Source: an uncultured Acidaminococcus sp. (GTDB taxonomy: Bacteria; Bacillota; Negativicutes; Acidaminococcales; Acidaminococcaceae). Taken from it: DNA of 39,730 nt. The position numbers and the translations under genes were made by a program. Location of the stretch: assembly GCA_900538365.1 (NCBI GenBank), contig UPXT01000017.1, forward strand, positions 1 to 39,730, read 5' to 3'. Shown here one piece after another: positions 24,511-33,201 of this stretch. The notes below the pieces were generated by a model. The model did not search any database, was not told the origin of the DNA, and saw only the letters and a program-made list of their open reading frames with translations. Every line of letters starts with the position of its first letter. Position 1 is the first letter of the stretch.

Positions 24511-24554
24511 AAAATGACCCTGGAAAAGCTCGTGCTTTTCCAGGATCATTTTTT
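24511..24554. terminator. Bidirectional terminator after glmM
   Basis: AAAATGACCCTGGAAAAG pairs with CTTTTCCAGGATCATTTT around a short loop, with T6 on the right and A-rich sequence on the left. Its right arm touches the stop codon of the convergent hydrolase gene. Confidence 0.92.
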
Positions 24555-25506
24555 ATACGCCCGCTCTTTCAAGGAAACGGAAGACTTGTCGAAAATAGAT
24601 CTCTCCCAAGGCATCATTTTCTGCATGGCGTCCGCCTTTGATGAGAAGTTCTTCCTTTATCGGGGACGGGCTCTGTGAGGCAAGGTCTTCCATCATGTGG
24701 GGCGGAATGAGTTCATCCCGCGAGCCATGGATAAAGAGAATGGGAAGGGTGCTTTTTTTGACCTCCTTGATGGGGGAAACGTCCCGCAAAAAAACGCCCG
24801 TACGGATCTTCATCAGGAGATTTGCCCCTTGAATGATGGCGCTGGGGTAGGGGATAGCGAGGTCTTCCATGCGTTCTTCAAGGAAACGGGATAGGTCACT
24901 GTAGCCGCTGTCTTCAATGACGGCCTTGACATTTTTGGGAAGGGACTCTCCCAGGGCCATCATAACATCACTTGCGCCCATGGATTCGCCGTGGAGAACA
25001 ATGCGCGCCTGAGGGTCCACGGCTGCGATTTCCCGGGCCCATTGGGCCACGTCCTTGCCTTCAAGGGCGCCCATGGTGAGATAGGTTCCTTCACTTTTTC
25101 CCGATGCCCGCATATTGGGTGTCACGACATGGTAGCCTCTTTTTAAGTAATAGGGTGCGACGCCCCACATAAAGCGCTCATTGCAGCCGTAGCCATGGAC
25201 GAGGATGACCCAGCGGTGGCTTTCTTTATCCGGCAGAAAATGGGAACCTACAAGCTGCAGTCCGTCAAAGGACTGCAGCGTCCAGATTTCAGTGGGGGCA
25301 AGGGGCGCCTTGGGCTGGTTCCGGGGATCTTTGTTGGGGTAGGGGTAGATTTCCTCAAAGGCCTGGGGCGGTCCCCAAGGGTCCCTGGAATTGCCCCGAC
25401 GCAGGGCATAGTCCACATACCCCATCCCTTCACGATATAAAAAGCCGCCTCCTATGCCCGCCATCAGTACGATAAGGACAAGGAGGAGGTAGAGAATTTT
25501 TTTCAA
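24553..25506 (-). CDS. Membrane-anchored alpha/beta-hydrolase (serine aminopeptidase S33-like)
   Basis: A 317-residue protein with one N-terminal transmembrane segment (KKILYLLLVLIVLMAGIGGG), then a hydrolase domain probably outside the membrane. Motifs are VILVHGYGCN (oxyanion region), nucleophile elbow HGESMG, Asp in FIHGSRDELIP, and the His in KGGRHAEN. This is the layout of BEM46/YfhR-like hydrolases, whose substrates are mostly unknown. I choose the TTG start at 25504-25506: AAGGAG lies ten bases upstream, while the ATGs further out coincide with the promoter and its likely transcript start. It is a single-gene unit convergent with glmM. Confidence 0.82.
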   Translation of the reverse strand: MKKILYLLLVLIVLMAGIGGGFLYREGMGYVDYALRRGNSRDPWGPPQAFEEIYPYPNKDPRNQPKAPLAPTEIWTLQSFDGLQLVGSHFLPDKESHRWVILVHGYGCNERFMWGVAPYYLKRGYHVVTPNMRASGKSEGTYLTMGALEGKDVAQWAREIAAVDPQARIVLHGESMGASDVMMALGESLPKNVKAVIEDSGYSDLSRFLEERMEDLAIPYPSAIIQGANLLMKIRTGVFLRDVSPIKEVKKSTLPILFIHGSRDELIPPHMMEDLASQSPSPIKEELLIKGGRHAENDALGEIYFRQVFRFLERAGV

Positions 25507-25533
25507 GATGATGCGTCTCCTTCTATTTTTTCG

Positions 25534-25548
25534 CATCCCATTGTAGCG
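25534..25548 (-). promoter_or_regulatory. Probable promoter core of the anchored hydrolase gene
   Basis: On the minus strand CGCTACAATGGGATG carries TACAAT (25540-25545). It is identical to the 15-mer before gltS at 5788-5802. The expected transcript start is near 25533. The spacer on to 25695 is AT-rich, with no gene or clear structure. Confidence 0.5.
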
Positions 25549-25695
25549 CAATTTCATCCATGACGGTAGTAGGCATGGAGGATTGTCACAAAAATTCCGG
25601 ATTTTTGCCGTACCTTTTCGAAAAAAGGTGACAAAATACCCTCTCTTTATTTTTATTTTTCAGGCGTGTTATCAAGAAAAATTTTCCAAATTCCC

Positions 25696-25723
25696 TTGAC
25701 AAGGTTTTTTGTCGTGGTATAAT
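25696..25723 (+). promoter_or_regulatory. Promoter of thrS
   Basis: TTGACA (25696-25701), a 16-base spacer and TATAAT (25718-25723), directly before the T-box leader. Confidence 0.9.
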
Positions 25724-25734
25724 GAGCACAAATT

Positions 25735-25975
25735 CAAAATTGCCATCGGTCATGCGAAGGACACGTCATCAGGGCCACTGTACAGAGAGGTCGGAAGCTG
25801 AGAACGACCCAGACGAATGATGATTCACCACCTTCAAACCATCGGCTGAACCCAAAAGTAAGCCTGATCGTATTACCTGCGTTAAAGGTACCGAGTGGGT
25901 CCCCGTGTCGGGGATCAATCAGGGTGGAACCGCGAGCATGTGCCCGTCCCTATTCTAGGGACGGGCCTTTTTTAT
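25735..25975 (+). promoter_or_regulatory. T-box riboswitch of thrS (threonine)
   Basis: A complete T-box leader. The conserved T-box AGGGTGGAACCGCG is at 25921-25934, followed by the terminator GCCCGTCCC (25942-25950) with GGGACGGGC and T6. Stem I includes AGAGAGGTCGGAAGCTGAGA. A specifier codon ACC (Thr) followed by A fits at 25827-25829; this is my reading of stem I. By the known mechanism, uncharged tRNA-Thr binds the specifier and the antiterminator bulge and allows readthrough into thrS. Confidence 0.93.
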
Positions 25976-26008
25976 ATCCCCTGGCAATCAAAAGGAGGAG
26001 TTTTTATT

Positions 26009-27919
26009 ATGGCAAAGATCAATGTTAGTCTGCCGGACGGCAGCAAAAGAGAATATGAAGCAGGCATCAGCCTGCTGGATATTGCAAAGAGCCTCAACCA
26101 GAAACTGGGCAAAACGGCGCTTTTGGCAAAGGTCGACGGTGTGAACAAGGACCTTGCTGATTCCTTGGACCGGGATGCTGCTGTTGAATTCATTACGCCT
26201 GACAGTCCGGAAGGCCTCCATGCCATCCGTCATACGGCTTCCCATGTCATGGCCCAAGCCATCCAGCACCTTTTCCCGGGAACCAAGTTTGCCATTGGTC
26301 CAGCTATTGAAAAAGGATTCTATTATGATCTTGACAGTGAGCACGTTTTTACGCCCGATGACCTGAAAGCCATCGAAAAGGAAATGGCGAAGATCGTTAA
26401 GCAAAACCTGCCCGTTGTCCGTCATGAAATTCCTAGAGCTGAAGCCCTTGCTAAATTCAAGGCAGAAAATGAACCGTACAAAGTTGAACTCATTGAAGAC
26501 CTGCCGGAAGATGCCGTCATCAGTACCTATTCCCAGGGCGACTTCACGGATCTGTGTGCGGGGCCACACTGCCCTTCCACGGGCCGGGTCAAGGCTTTCA
26601 AACTGATGAGCATTGCCGGAGCCTACTGGCGCGGCGATGAAAAGAACAAGATGCTCCAGCGCATCTATGGCACGGCTTTTGCCAGCAAGGAAGACCTGGA
26701 AGCCTATCTCCATATGCTGGAAGAAGCAGAAAAGCGTGACCACCGGAAACTGGGCAAACAGCTTGGCCTTTTCATGCTGAGCGACTACGGCCCTGGCTTT
26801 CCCTTCTTCCTGCCAAACGGCATGATCCTTCGCAACGAACTCATCAATTATTGGCGTGAAGTTCATCGCAAGTATAACTATTATGAAGTTTCCACGCCGA
26901 TGATCATGAACCGCCAGCTTTGGGAAACGAGCGGTCACTGGGATCACTATAAGGAAAATATGTACTTCACGAAGATTGACGGCGAAGATTATGCCATCAA
27001 ACCAATGAACTGCCCCGGCGGCATGCTGGTCTATGACAGTGAGCCCCATTCCTACCGTGACCTGCCGCTGCGTGTCGGTGAACTGGGTCTTGTCCATCGT
27101 CATGAATTGTCCGGCGCTCTCCACGGTCTCTTCCGTGTCCGCTGCTTTACCCAGGATGATGCTCACATCTTCATGATGCCTAACCAGATTGAAGACGTCA
27201 TTCAAGAAACGATCCGTCTTTTTGATGAGGTCTATGCAACCTTCGGTCTGACGTATCATGCAGAACTGTCCACGCGTCCGGATAACTCCATGGGCGATGA
27301 CGCTACGTGGGAAATGACGACGAACGCCCTGCGCAAAGCCATGGATGATTTTGGCCTGAAATATGTCGTCAACGAAGGGGACGGCGCTTTCTATGGCCCG
27401 AAGATCGACTTCCATCTGAAGGACTCCATTGGCCGTACGTGGCAGTGCGGTACGATTCAGCTTGACATGTTGCTTCCGGAAAAATTCAACCTCACCTATA
27501 CGGGCGAGGATGGGCAGAAACATCGTCCTGTCATGATCCACCGCGTTGTCTATGGCTCCATCGAACGTTTCATCGGGATCCTCATTGAAAACTATGCCGG
27601 TGCCTTCCCGGCTTGGCTGGCTCCGGAACAGGTCCGCGTCATGCCGATTACGGATAAGTTCAATGAATATGCCAAATCTGTCGTGGATCAGATGGAAGCC
27701 CTTGGCATCCGCGCCCACCTCGACGACCGCAATGAAAAGATTGGCTACAAGATCCGCGAAGGCCAGGTCAAGAAAGTTCCCTATATGCTTGTTGTCGGTG
27801 AAAAGGAAGCTACGAATGGTACGGTTTCCGTCCGCAGCCGCAGCGAAGGCGAAATGGGAGCGATGGCCGTTGATGAATTCATTGCCAAACTCCAGAAGGA
27901 AATCAAGGAGAAAAAATAA
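26009..27919 (+). CDS. thrS: Threonyl-tRNA synthetase
   Basis: A class II synthetase of 636 residues with the full bacterial layout: an N-terminal TGS domain (about 1-62), the editing domain with the zinc/editing motif HTASHVMAQAIQHLF and the Cys-containing YSQGDFTDLCAGPHC, the catalytic core with MNCPGGMLVY, motif 2 around RHELSGALHGLFRVRCFTQDD and motif 3 near HRVVYGSIERFIGILIE, and the anticodon-binding domain (from about 530). The ATG at 26009 follows AAAGGAGGAG; the longer frame would read through the T-box terminator. It is controlled by the T-box leader. No terminator separates it clearly from the infC promoter, which begins right after the stop. Confidence 0.97.
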   Translation: MAKINVSLPDGSKREYEAGISLLDIAKSLNQKLGKTALLAKVDGVNKDLADSLDRDAAVEFITPDSPEGLHAIRHTASHVMAQAIQHLFPGTKFAIGPAIEKGFYYDLDSEHVFTPDDLKAIEKEMAKIVKQNLPVVRHEIPRAEALAKFKAENEPYKVELIEDLPEDAVISTYSQGDFTDLCAGPHCPSTGRVKAFKLMSIAGAYWRGDEKNKMLQRIYGTAFASKEDLEAYLHMLEEAEKRDHRKLGKQLGLFMLSDYGPGFPFFLPNGMILRNELINYWREVHRKYNYYEVSTPMIMNRQLWETSGHWDHYKENMYFTKIDGEDYAIKPMNCPGGMLVYDSEPHSYRDLPLRVGELGLVHRHELSGALHGLFRVRCFTQDDAHIFMMPNQIEDVIQETIRLFDEVYATFGLTYHAELSTRPDNSMGDDATWEMTTNALRKAMDDFGLKYVVNEGDGAFYGPKIDFHLKDSIGRTWQCGTIQLDMLLPEKFNLTYTGEDGQKHRPVMIHRVVYGSIERFIGILIENYAGAFPAWLAPEQVRVMPITDKFNEYAKSVVDQMEALGIRAHLDDRNEKIGYKIREGQVKKVPYMLVVGEKEATNGTVSVRSRSEGEMGAMAVDEFIAKLQKEIKEKK

Positions 27920-27920
27920 G

Positions 27921-27949
27921 TTGACAGACTGCTCCATCTGTAGTAGAAT
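27921..27949 (+). promoter_or_regulatory. Promoter of infC-rpmI-rplT
   Basis: TTGACA (27921-27926), a 17-base spacer and TAGAAT (27944-27949). It starts one base after the thrS stop codon. Confidence 0.88.
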
Positions 27950-27955
27950 GTCCGA

Positions 27956-28061
27956 GTAACCAAGTAGAGGCCACCTGCTTCTCACCTTGCAGCCTACGCT
28001 CGACAGGGTCAATGATATGTTCGTATGACGGGTGGACTTTGGTTCGCCCGTTTTCTTTTAC
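27956..28061 (+). promoter_or_regulatory. infC leader with terminator (probable L20 autoregulatory leader)
   Basis: The 5' part contains CCACCTGCTTCTCACC and other partly complementary segments. The end is a perfect ten-pair terminator, ACGGGTGGAC (28029-28038) with GTTCGCCCGT (28043-28052), with a TTTG loop and T-rich tail. CCACCTG could pair with the GGGTGG arm as an antiterminator. In B. subtilis, L20 binds the infC leader and causes early termination; I infer the same here from position and layout. Confidence 0.75.
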
Positions 28062-28114
28062 TTTGAGGTAAGTGCTGAAACCGTACTTATCCATATTCTG
28101 TGGAGGTGATCGTC

Positions 28115-28633
28115 ATAGCAAAAGATGAATTAAGGATCAATGAAGAGATCCGCGCTAGGGAAGTCCGCGTCAACACTGTCGATGGAGAACAGCTGGGCAT
28201 CATGCCCCTTGCCCGTGCCCTTGAGCTTGCCGCCCAGCATCATTTGGATCTGGTTGAAATTGCTCCGAAGGCTAAGCCGCCGGTCTGCCGGATCATGGAT
28301 TATGGCAAGTACCAGTACGAACAGCAGAAACGGGAAAAAGAGGCCCGCAAGCGTCAAAAGACTGTTGACGTAAAGGAAGTCAAGCTGCGTATCCGCATTG
28401 AAGAACACGACTTTGATGTCAAGACCAAGAATGCCATTCGTTTCCTTGAAGGCGGGGATAAGGTCAAGGCCACCATCATGTTCCGCGGCCGTGAACTGAC
28501 CCACCCTGAACTGGGAGAGGAATTGCTCAATAAAATGGCTGTAAAACTGCAGGACATTGCAGTCATCGAAAGAAAACCGAAACTGGAAGGACGCAACATG
28601 GTCATGATTGTTGCTCCCAAAAGTTCCAAATAA
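28115..28633 (+). CDS. infC: Translation initiation factor IF-3, starting at AUA
   Basis: IF-3 binds the 30S subunit, prevents 50S joining and checks the start codon. Residues 1-75 form the N-terminal domain (DELRINEEIRAREVRV ... PPVCRIMDYGKY), followed by a basic helix linker (EQQKREKEARKRQK) and the C-terminal 30S-binding domain. No ATG, GTG or TTG fits: GGAGGTGAT (28102-28110) leads to ATA at 28115-28117, giving 172 residues beginning (M)AKDELRIN, close to the 173 of B. subtilis IF-3. A GTG at 28100 or 28106 would lie on the Shine-Dalgarno itself. Non-AUG starts on infC (AUU in E. coli and B. subtilis) are known to allow autoregulation by IF-3. The gene is first in the infC-rpmI-rplT operon. 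Confidence 0.95.
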   Translation: MAKDELRINEEIRAREVRVNTVDGEQLGIMPLARALELAAQHHLDLVEIAPKAKPPVCRIMDYGKYQYEQQKREKEARKRQKTVDVKEVKLRIRIEEHDFDVKTKNAIRFLEGGDKVKATIMFRGRELTHPELGEELLNKMAVKLQDIAVIERKPKLEGRNMVMIVAPKSSK

Positions 28634-28650
28634 TAAGGAGGATATCCATT

Positions 28651-28848
28651 ATGCCTAAGATGAAAACCCGCAGATCCGCGGCTAAACGTTTCAAAGCTAC
28701 TGCTACCGGTGAATTCAAGCGTGCCAAGGCTTTTAGAAGCCATATCCTGGAACACAAATCTCCGACCCGTAAGAGAAACCTGCGTAAAGCTGCCTTGGTC
28801 CATAAGACTGATCATGAACGCGTAGCTAAGATGCTGCCTTACGCATAA
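28651..28848 (+). CDS. rpmI: 50S ribosomal protein L35
   Basis: A 65-residue, very basic protein of the large subunit. The start PKMKTRRSAAKRFKATATG and the segment HKSPTRKRNLRKA match the family, as does the length. AAGGAGG lies nine bases before the ATG. It is the middle gene of the conserved IF3-L35-L20 order. Confidence 0.97.
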   Translation: MPKMKTRRSAAKRFKATATGEFKRAKAFRSHILEHKSPTRKRNLRKAALVHKTDHERVAKMLPYA

Positions 28849-28881
28849 GACTGGTATTGAGAACGAAGGAGGATATGGAAA

Positions 28882-29235
28882 ATGGCAAGAATTAAAGTTG
28901 GTGTAACGGCCCATAGACGTCATAAACACATTCTGAAGCTCGCTAAGGGCTACAGAGGTTCCAAGAGCAAGCTCTTCAAAAAAGCCAATGAAACCGTCAT
29001 GAAGGCGCTGTACTACGCTCGCCGCGACAGAAGAGCCAAGAAACGCGAATTCCGTCAGCTCTGGATTGCTCGTATCAACGCTGCAACCCGTGCTAATGGC
29101 CTGAGCTACAGCCGTTTCATCTGCGGCCTGACGAAAGCCGGTATCGAACTCGACCGTAAGGTCCTGGCTGACCTGGCTGTCAACGATGCTGCTGCTTTTG
29201 CAAAACTCGTTGAAACCGCCAAAGCGGCTCTCTAA
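28882..29235 (+). CDS. rplT: 50S ribosomal protein L20
   Basis: A 117-residue basic protein needed early in 50S assembly and, in several bacteria, an autogenous repressor of this operon. Typical parts are the N-terminal RNA-binding extension (VTAHRRHKHILKLAKGYRG), ALYYARRDRRAKKREFRQLW, and the globular C-terminal domain with ANGLSYSRFICGL. CGAAGGAGG precedes the ATG. It is the last gene of the operon before a strong terminator. Confidence 0.97.
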   Translation: MARIKVGVTAHRRHKHILKLAKGYRGSKSKLFKKANETVMKALYYARRDRRAKKREFRQLWIARINAATRANGLSYSRFICGLTKAGIELDRKVLADLAVNDAAAFAKLVETAKAAL

Positions 29236-29248
29236 TAAATATAAGATA

Positions 29249-29286
29249 ACAGCCTGTGAAGAAATTGCTTCACAGGCTGTTTTTTG
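29249..29286. terminator. Terminator of infC-rpmI-rplT
   Basis: AACAGCCTGTGAAG pairs with CTTCACAGGCTGTT around a five-base loop, followed by T6. The strength suggests it also stops pyc transcripts arriving on the minus strand. Confidence 0.93.
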
Positions 29287-29289
29287 TGC

Positions 29290-29320
29290 GCCCACCATGG
29301 GGTATATACCCACGGTGGGC
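29290..29320. repeat. Palindromic inverted repeat
   Basis: GCCCACCATGGG and CCCACGGTGGGC form a 12-pair stem with one mismatch, and the loop GTATATA is itself nearly palindromic. There is no T run on either side. It lies between the rplT terminator and the pyc stop codon. It could be a protein-binding site or an mRNA 3'-end stabiliser. The rest of 29321-29427 shows nothing recognisable. Confidence 0.6.
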
Positions 29321-29427
29321 TAGGACAAGCACGTGTGTGAAAACGAGGAAACCGCCGCGCTTCGAACGATACGCACGGTCGTGTGAGAGGTTGGGATCTC
29401 TCTTTAGAAATCACTTCTACTCGATCC

Positions 29428-32400
29428 TTACCTGATTTCAAGCAGGCAGTCGCCGCTCATAATGGCTTGGCCTTTGGTTACGTAGATGGTGCCAACGGTG
29501 CCAGCGATGGGAGATGTAATGGTCGTCTCCATCTTCATGGCTTCCGTGACTGCAAGGGACTGGCCTTTTTTTACGTTTTCCCCGCTCTTTACAAGGACAT
29601 TTACGACAGAACCCGAAAGGGTTGCCGCTACGTCACCGGGGTTATTGGGATCTGCTTTCTTGCTGGCGATGGTCTTTTGGTCGACATTCTTGTCGATCAC
29701 GTCGATTTCCCGTTCCGCACCGTTGAACATGAAAGTGACGGTCCGCATGCCCCGATCATCGGGATCGCTTACGTTGATGAGTTTGATGACGGGCTCCACG
29801 CCTTCATCCAAAGTGACCGTAATCTCTTCGTTTTTTGTCATGCCAAAGAAGAAGGTCGGTGTATCAAGGACGCTGACATCCCCATATTTCTTGATGAATT
29901 CCTCATAGTCCTTGAAGACCTTTGGATATTGGCAGTAGGCGTTCACATCTTCATCGGTGTGGTTGTAGCCAGCATTTTCGAGCTTTGTCCGGACGGCTTC
30001 AAAATCAATGGGGTCAAGGAGGGCACCAGGACGCTTATCAAGGGGTTTCCTGCCCTTGAAAATGATTGCCTGCAGTTTTTTCGGGAATCCCTCGTAGGGC
30101 ACGCCTAAGCGGCCTTCAAAAAATTCCACAACGGACTGCGGATAGTCAAGGCTGTCACCTCGTTCGTAGATGTCCTTTTCTGTCAGGTCATTTTGGACCA
30201 TGAAGAGGGTCATATCACCGACGACTTTCGAGGAAGGCGTAACCTTCACAATATCGCCGAACATGAGGTTTATGTCATGGTACATCTTCTTGATCTCGTT
30301 CCAGCGGTCACCGAGGCCCACGGCCTTGGCTTGCTGCTTGAGGTTCGAGAACTGGCCGCCGGGCATTTCGCAGTCATAGACTTCCGTGTTGGGGAAGGGG
30401 TCGCCCTTATCGACACCCTTATAGTAGGGCCGGACCGAGGCCCAGTAGCGGCTCATTTCCTCCGCCGCTTGGATATTTAGCTGAGGCTGGCTTTTTTTGC
30501 CGCTCATGGCGTAGTAGAAGCTGTTCATGCTGGGCTGGCTCGTTCCGCCGGCAAACGCGGAAAATGCGGCATCCACAATATCGACACCAGCATCGGCGGC
30601 GCGGCACAAGGTCGTCACAGCATTTCCGGACCCATCGTGGGTATGTAGGTGAATCGGCACGGATACAGCGTCTTTCAGGGCGGAAACCAGGGCATAGGCT
30701 GCTTCCGGCTTCAAGAGACCTGCCATATCCTTGATGGCAATGATGTGGGCACCGGCGTCTTCAAGGGCCTTAGCCATGGAAACATAGTAATCCAGGTTAT
30801 ACTTGGGCCGACTGGGATCCAAGATGTCTCCGGTATAGCACAGGGCGACTTCGGCTACTTTGCCCGTTTCACGCACGGCTTCAATGGTTCCTTTCATATT
30901 ATCCAGGCTGTTCAAGCTGTCAAAGATGCGGAAGACGTCAATACCGTTTTTGGCTGCAAGTTCAACAAAATTTTTTACGACATTATCGGGGTAGCTCGTG
31001 TACCCTACGGCATTTGCCCCGCGAATCAGCATCTGGAGAAGGATGTTGGGTGCCTTTTCCCGCATGGCCCGCAGGCGCTTCCACGGATCTTCTTTGAGGA
31101 ACCGGTAGGCCACATCAAAGGTAGCGCCGCCCCAGCATTCATAACTGAAGAATTGGGGCATTTTCTTTGCCGACGTTTCCAGGACGCGAAGCATATCCTG
31201 GGAGCGGACACGAGTCGCAAGGAGTGATTGGTGGGCATCCCGCATCGTCGTATCGGTAATGAGTACCTGGTTTTGCTCCAGGACCCACTTTGCAAGGCCC
31301 GCAGCCCCACGGTCGTCAAAGATGGCCTTCGTACCTTGGGGATAATCGCCTGCTGCCGGTTCCGGCAGTTCCAAGGGAGCAAAATCGGGATGGACTTCCG
31401 GCCCCTTTCCGGAATAGCCATTAACCGTGACTTCGCCAATATATTTGAGGAGCTTCGTGCCCCTGTTATGGACCACGGGCAGGTCAAAGAGCTCAGGATG
31501 GTCATCGATAAAATTGACATCGTAGTCGCCGCGCACAAAGGAGGCTTCGCGCAGGACGTTGGTCAAAAAGCCAATGTTTGTCTTGACGCCGAGGATACGG
31601 AATTCATCGAGTTCGCGGAGCATCTTCTGTACGGCTTGGGCGTGGGTGAGACCGTATGTCGTTGCTTTCACGAGCAGGGAATCGTAGTAAGGCGTAATGA
31701 TGGACCCGGTAAAGGCGTTGCCGCTGTCAAGACGGACCCCAAACCCGCCGCCGCTGCGGTAGGCAATGATCTTGCCCGAGTCAGGCATGAAACCATTTAG
31801 AGGGTCTTCTGTCGTCACGCGGCACTGGATGGCGTTGCCGTGGCACATGATGGCCTCTTGGGAGGGAATGCCAATTTCGTCGCTCGTGAGGGCATAGCCT
31901 TCTGCCACCTTGATTTGGGTCTGGACAATGTCGATGCCTGTAATCATTTCCGTTACTGTATGTTCGACTTGGATGCGGGGATTCACTTCAATGAAGTAGA
32001 AGTCCCCGTCCGGCGTCACAAGAAATTCGACGGTACCGGCGTTGACGTAGTTCACGTTCTTCATGAGCGTTACGGCCGCGCCGCAGATTTCTTGGCGGAG
32101 CTTCTGAGGAAGGGAAAAGGCCGGCGCGATTTCAACGACTTTTTGATGGCGGCGCTGGATGGAGCAGTCCCGCTCATAAAGGTGGAAGACATTCCCGTGT
32201 TCATCGCCCATGATCTGGACTTCGACGTGCTTTGGATTGCGGATATATTTTTCAAGATAGATCTCGTCATTGCCAAAGGCGAGTTTGGCTTCGGATTTTG
32301 CTCGCTCATAGGCGTCTTTCAGGTCACTCATGCGATGGGCCATGCGCATGCCGCGTCCGCCGCCGCCATTGACGGCCTTCAGCATAATGGGAAAGCCTAC

Positions 32401-32859
32401 ATCCTTGGCAAACTTTTCCACTTCAGCAAAGTTCATGACTGGCCCGTCACTGCCGGGAATAAAACGGATGCCGGCCTTTTTGGCCTGTGCGCGGGCATTG
32501 ACTTTGTCACCGAACATGATGAGGTGGTCGATATGGGGGCCAATGAAGGTGATGCCTTCTTCGGCGCAGCGCCTAGCAAGGTCTGCGTTTTCCGAAAGAA
32601 AGCCATAGCCGGGATGGATGGCGTCGACATGGTGCTCATGGGCCACCCGGATGATATCTTCTATATCAAGGTAGGCATCGACTGGCTTTTTCCCTTTCCC
32701 GATCAAATAAGATTCATCGGCGCGGAAGCGATGGAGGGATAGGGAATCTTCTTTACTGTAGACCGCAATTGTTCGGATTCCCATTTCGTGACAGGCACGA
32801 AAAACACGAATTGCAATTTCGCCGCGATTGGCGACTAGAACGGACGTAATTTTTTTCAT
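29428..32859 (-). CDS. pyc: Pyruvate carboxylase
   Basis: A single-chain biotin enzyme of 1143 residues that carboxylates pyruvate to oxaloacetate with ATP and bicarbonate. Domains in order: biotin carboxylase (about 1-450; VLVANRGEIAIRVFRACHE, NGGGGRGMR, FIEVNPRIQVEHTVTE), carboxyltransferase barrel (about 530-800; DTTMRDAHQSLLATRVR, metal site HLHTHDGSGN), the allosteric/PC-tetramerisation region, and the C-terminal biotinyl domain with the biotinylated Lys1109 in TEAMKMETTI. The ATG at 32857-32859 follows GGGGAGG by eight bases; the longer frame overlaps that site. It is monocistronic on the minus strand with its own promoter. In an amino-acid fermenter it links pyruvate to the C4 acids. 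Confidence 0.97.
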   Translation of the reverse strand: MKKITSVLVANRGEIAIRVFRACHEMGIRTIAVYSKEDSLSLHRFRADESYLIGKGKKPVDAYLDIEDIIRVAHEHHVDAIHPGYGFLSENADLARRCAEEGITFIGPHIDHLIMFGDKVNARAQAKKAGIRFIPGSDGPVMNFAEVEKFAKDVGFPIMLKAVNGGGGRGMRMAHRMSDLKDAYERAKSEAKLAFGNDEIYLEKYIRNPKHVEVQIMGDEHGNVFHLYERDCSIQRRHQKVVEIAPAFSLPQKLRQEICGAAVTLMKNVNYVNAGTVEFLVTPDGDFYFIEVNPRIQVEHTVTEMITGIDIVQTQIKVAEGYALTSDEIGIPSQEAIMCHGNAIQCRVTTEDPLNGFMPDSGKIIAYRSGGGFGVRLDSGNAFTGSIITPYYDSLLVKATTYGLTHAQAVQKMLRELDEFRILGVKTNIGFLTNVLREASFVRGDYDVNFIDDHPELFDLPVVHNRGTKLLKYIGEVTVNGYSGKGPEVHPDFAPLELPEPAAGDYPQGTKAIFDDRGAAGLAKWVLEQNQVLITDTTMRDAHQSLLATRVRSQDMLRVLETSAKKMPQFFSYECWGGATFDVAYRFLKEDPWKRLRAMREKAPNILLQMLIRGANAVGYTSYPDNVVKNFVELAAKNGIDVFRIFDSLNSLDNMKGTIEAVRETGKVAEVALCYTGDILDPSRPKYNLDYYVSMAKALEDAGAHIIAIKDMAGLLKPEAAYALVSALKDAVSVPIHLHTHDGSGNAVTTLCRAADAGVDIVDAAFSAFAGGTSQPSMNSFYYAMSGKKSQPQLNIQAAEEMSRYWASVRPYYKGVDKGDPFPNTEVYDCEMPGGQFSNLKQQAKAVGLGDRWNEIKKMYHDINLMFGDIVKVTPSSKVVGDMTLFMVQNDLTEKDIYERGDSLDYPQSVVEFFEGRLGVPYEGFPKKLQAIIFKGRKPLDKRPGALLDPIDFEAVRTKLENAGYNHTDEDVNAYCQYPKVFKDYEEFIKKYGDVSVLDTPTFFFGMTKNEEITVTLDEGVEPVIKLINVSDPDDRGMRTVTFMFNGAEREIDVIDKNVDQKTIASKKADPNNPGDVAATLSGSVVNVLVKSGENVKKGQSLAVTEAMKMETTITSPIAGTVGTIYVTKGQAIMSGDCLLEIR

Positions 32860-32962
32860 AGAAGAACCTCCCCTTGGATTCACGGTTACAGCCCTATGCC
32901 TAGGAACTGGATAATAAGAAAAAGATAATAGTCAATATAAAAATTCTCTTACTGTAGTTGTT

Positions 32963-32990
32963 ATTATAACAAATGAATTTCATTATGCAA
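32963..32990 (-). promoter_or_regulatory. Promoter of pyc with a palindrome in the spacer
   Basis: On the minus strand TTGCAT (32990-32985), a 16-base spacer and TATAAT (32968-32963). The spacer holds a perfect 6-1-6 palindrome, AATGAA-T-TTCATT (32972-32984), where a repressor could bind. The leader before pyc is about 95 bases, AT-rich, with no terminator seen. Between here and 33116 I see nothing else. Confidence 0.7.
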
Positions 32991-33116
32991 CTAATATCGT
33001 TCGATTTGTTAAAATCATGAGTGCCCGCTTTGCAACTGTTAGAAACCATACAAAACCGCCTTTTCTTTTTACAAGGGTGCCTTTTTGAAAGGGGGAGACC
33101 TGCCTTCCTGAAACGG

Positions 33117-33144
33117 TTGCGTTCTTTCCATATTATGGTATAAT
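33117..33144 (+). promoter_or_regulatory. Promoter of mscL
   Basis: TTGCGT (33117-33122), a 16-base spacer and TATAAT (33139-33144), about 55 bases before the gene. Confidence 0.75.
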
Positions 33145-33201
33145 ACAAAGAATGCAGTCCACCGCAGACTGCTTTAAATCTGCCCAATTGAAAGGGGTTT
33201 T

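Noticed and set aside
25895..26008. N-terminal extension of ThrS
   Set aside because: It reads the T-box sequence and terminator as protein.
25988..28012. Very long open frame on the minus strand opposite thrS (674 codons)
   Set aside because: Its product is low-information and resembles no family, whereas thrS on the plus strand has full motifs. It is a codon-bias shadow and would also run through the T-box and infC leader.
31840..32742. Plus-strand open frame of 300 codons inside pyc
   Set aside because: It lies opposite the biotin carboxylase domain and shows no translation signals.
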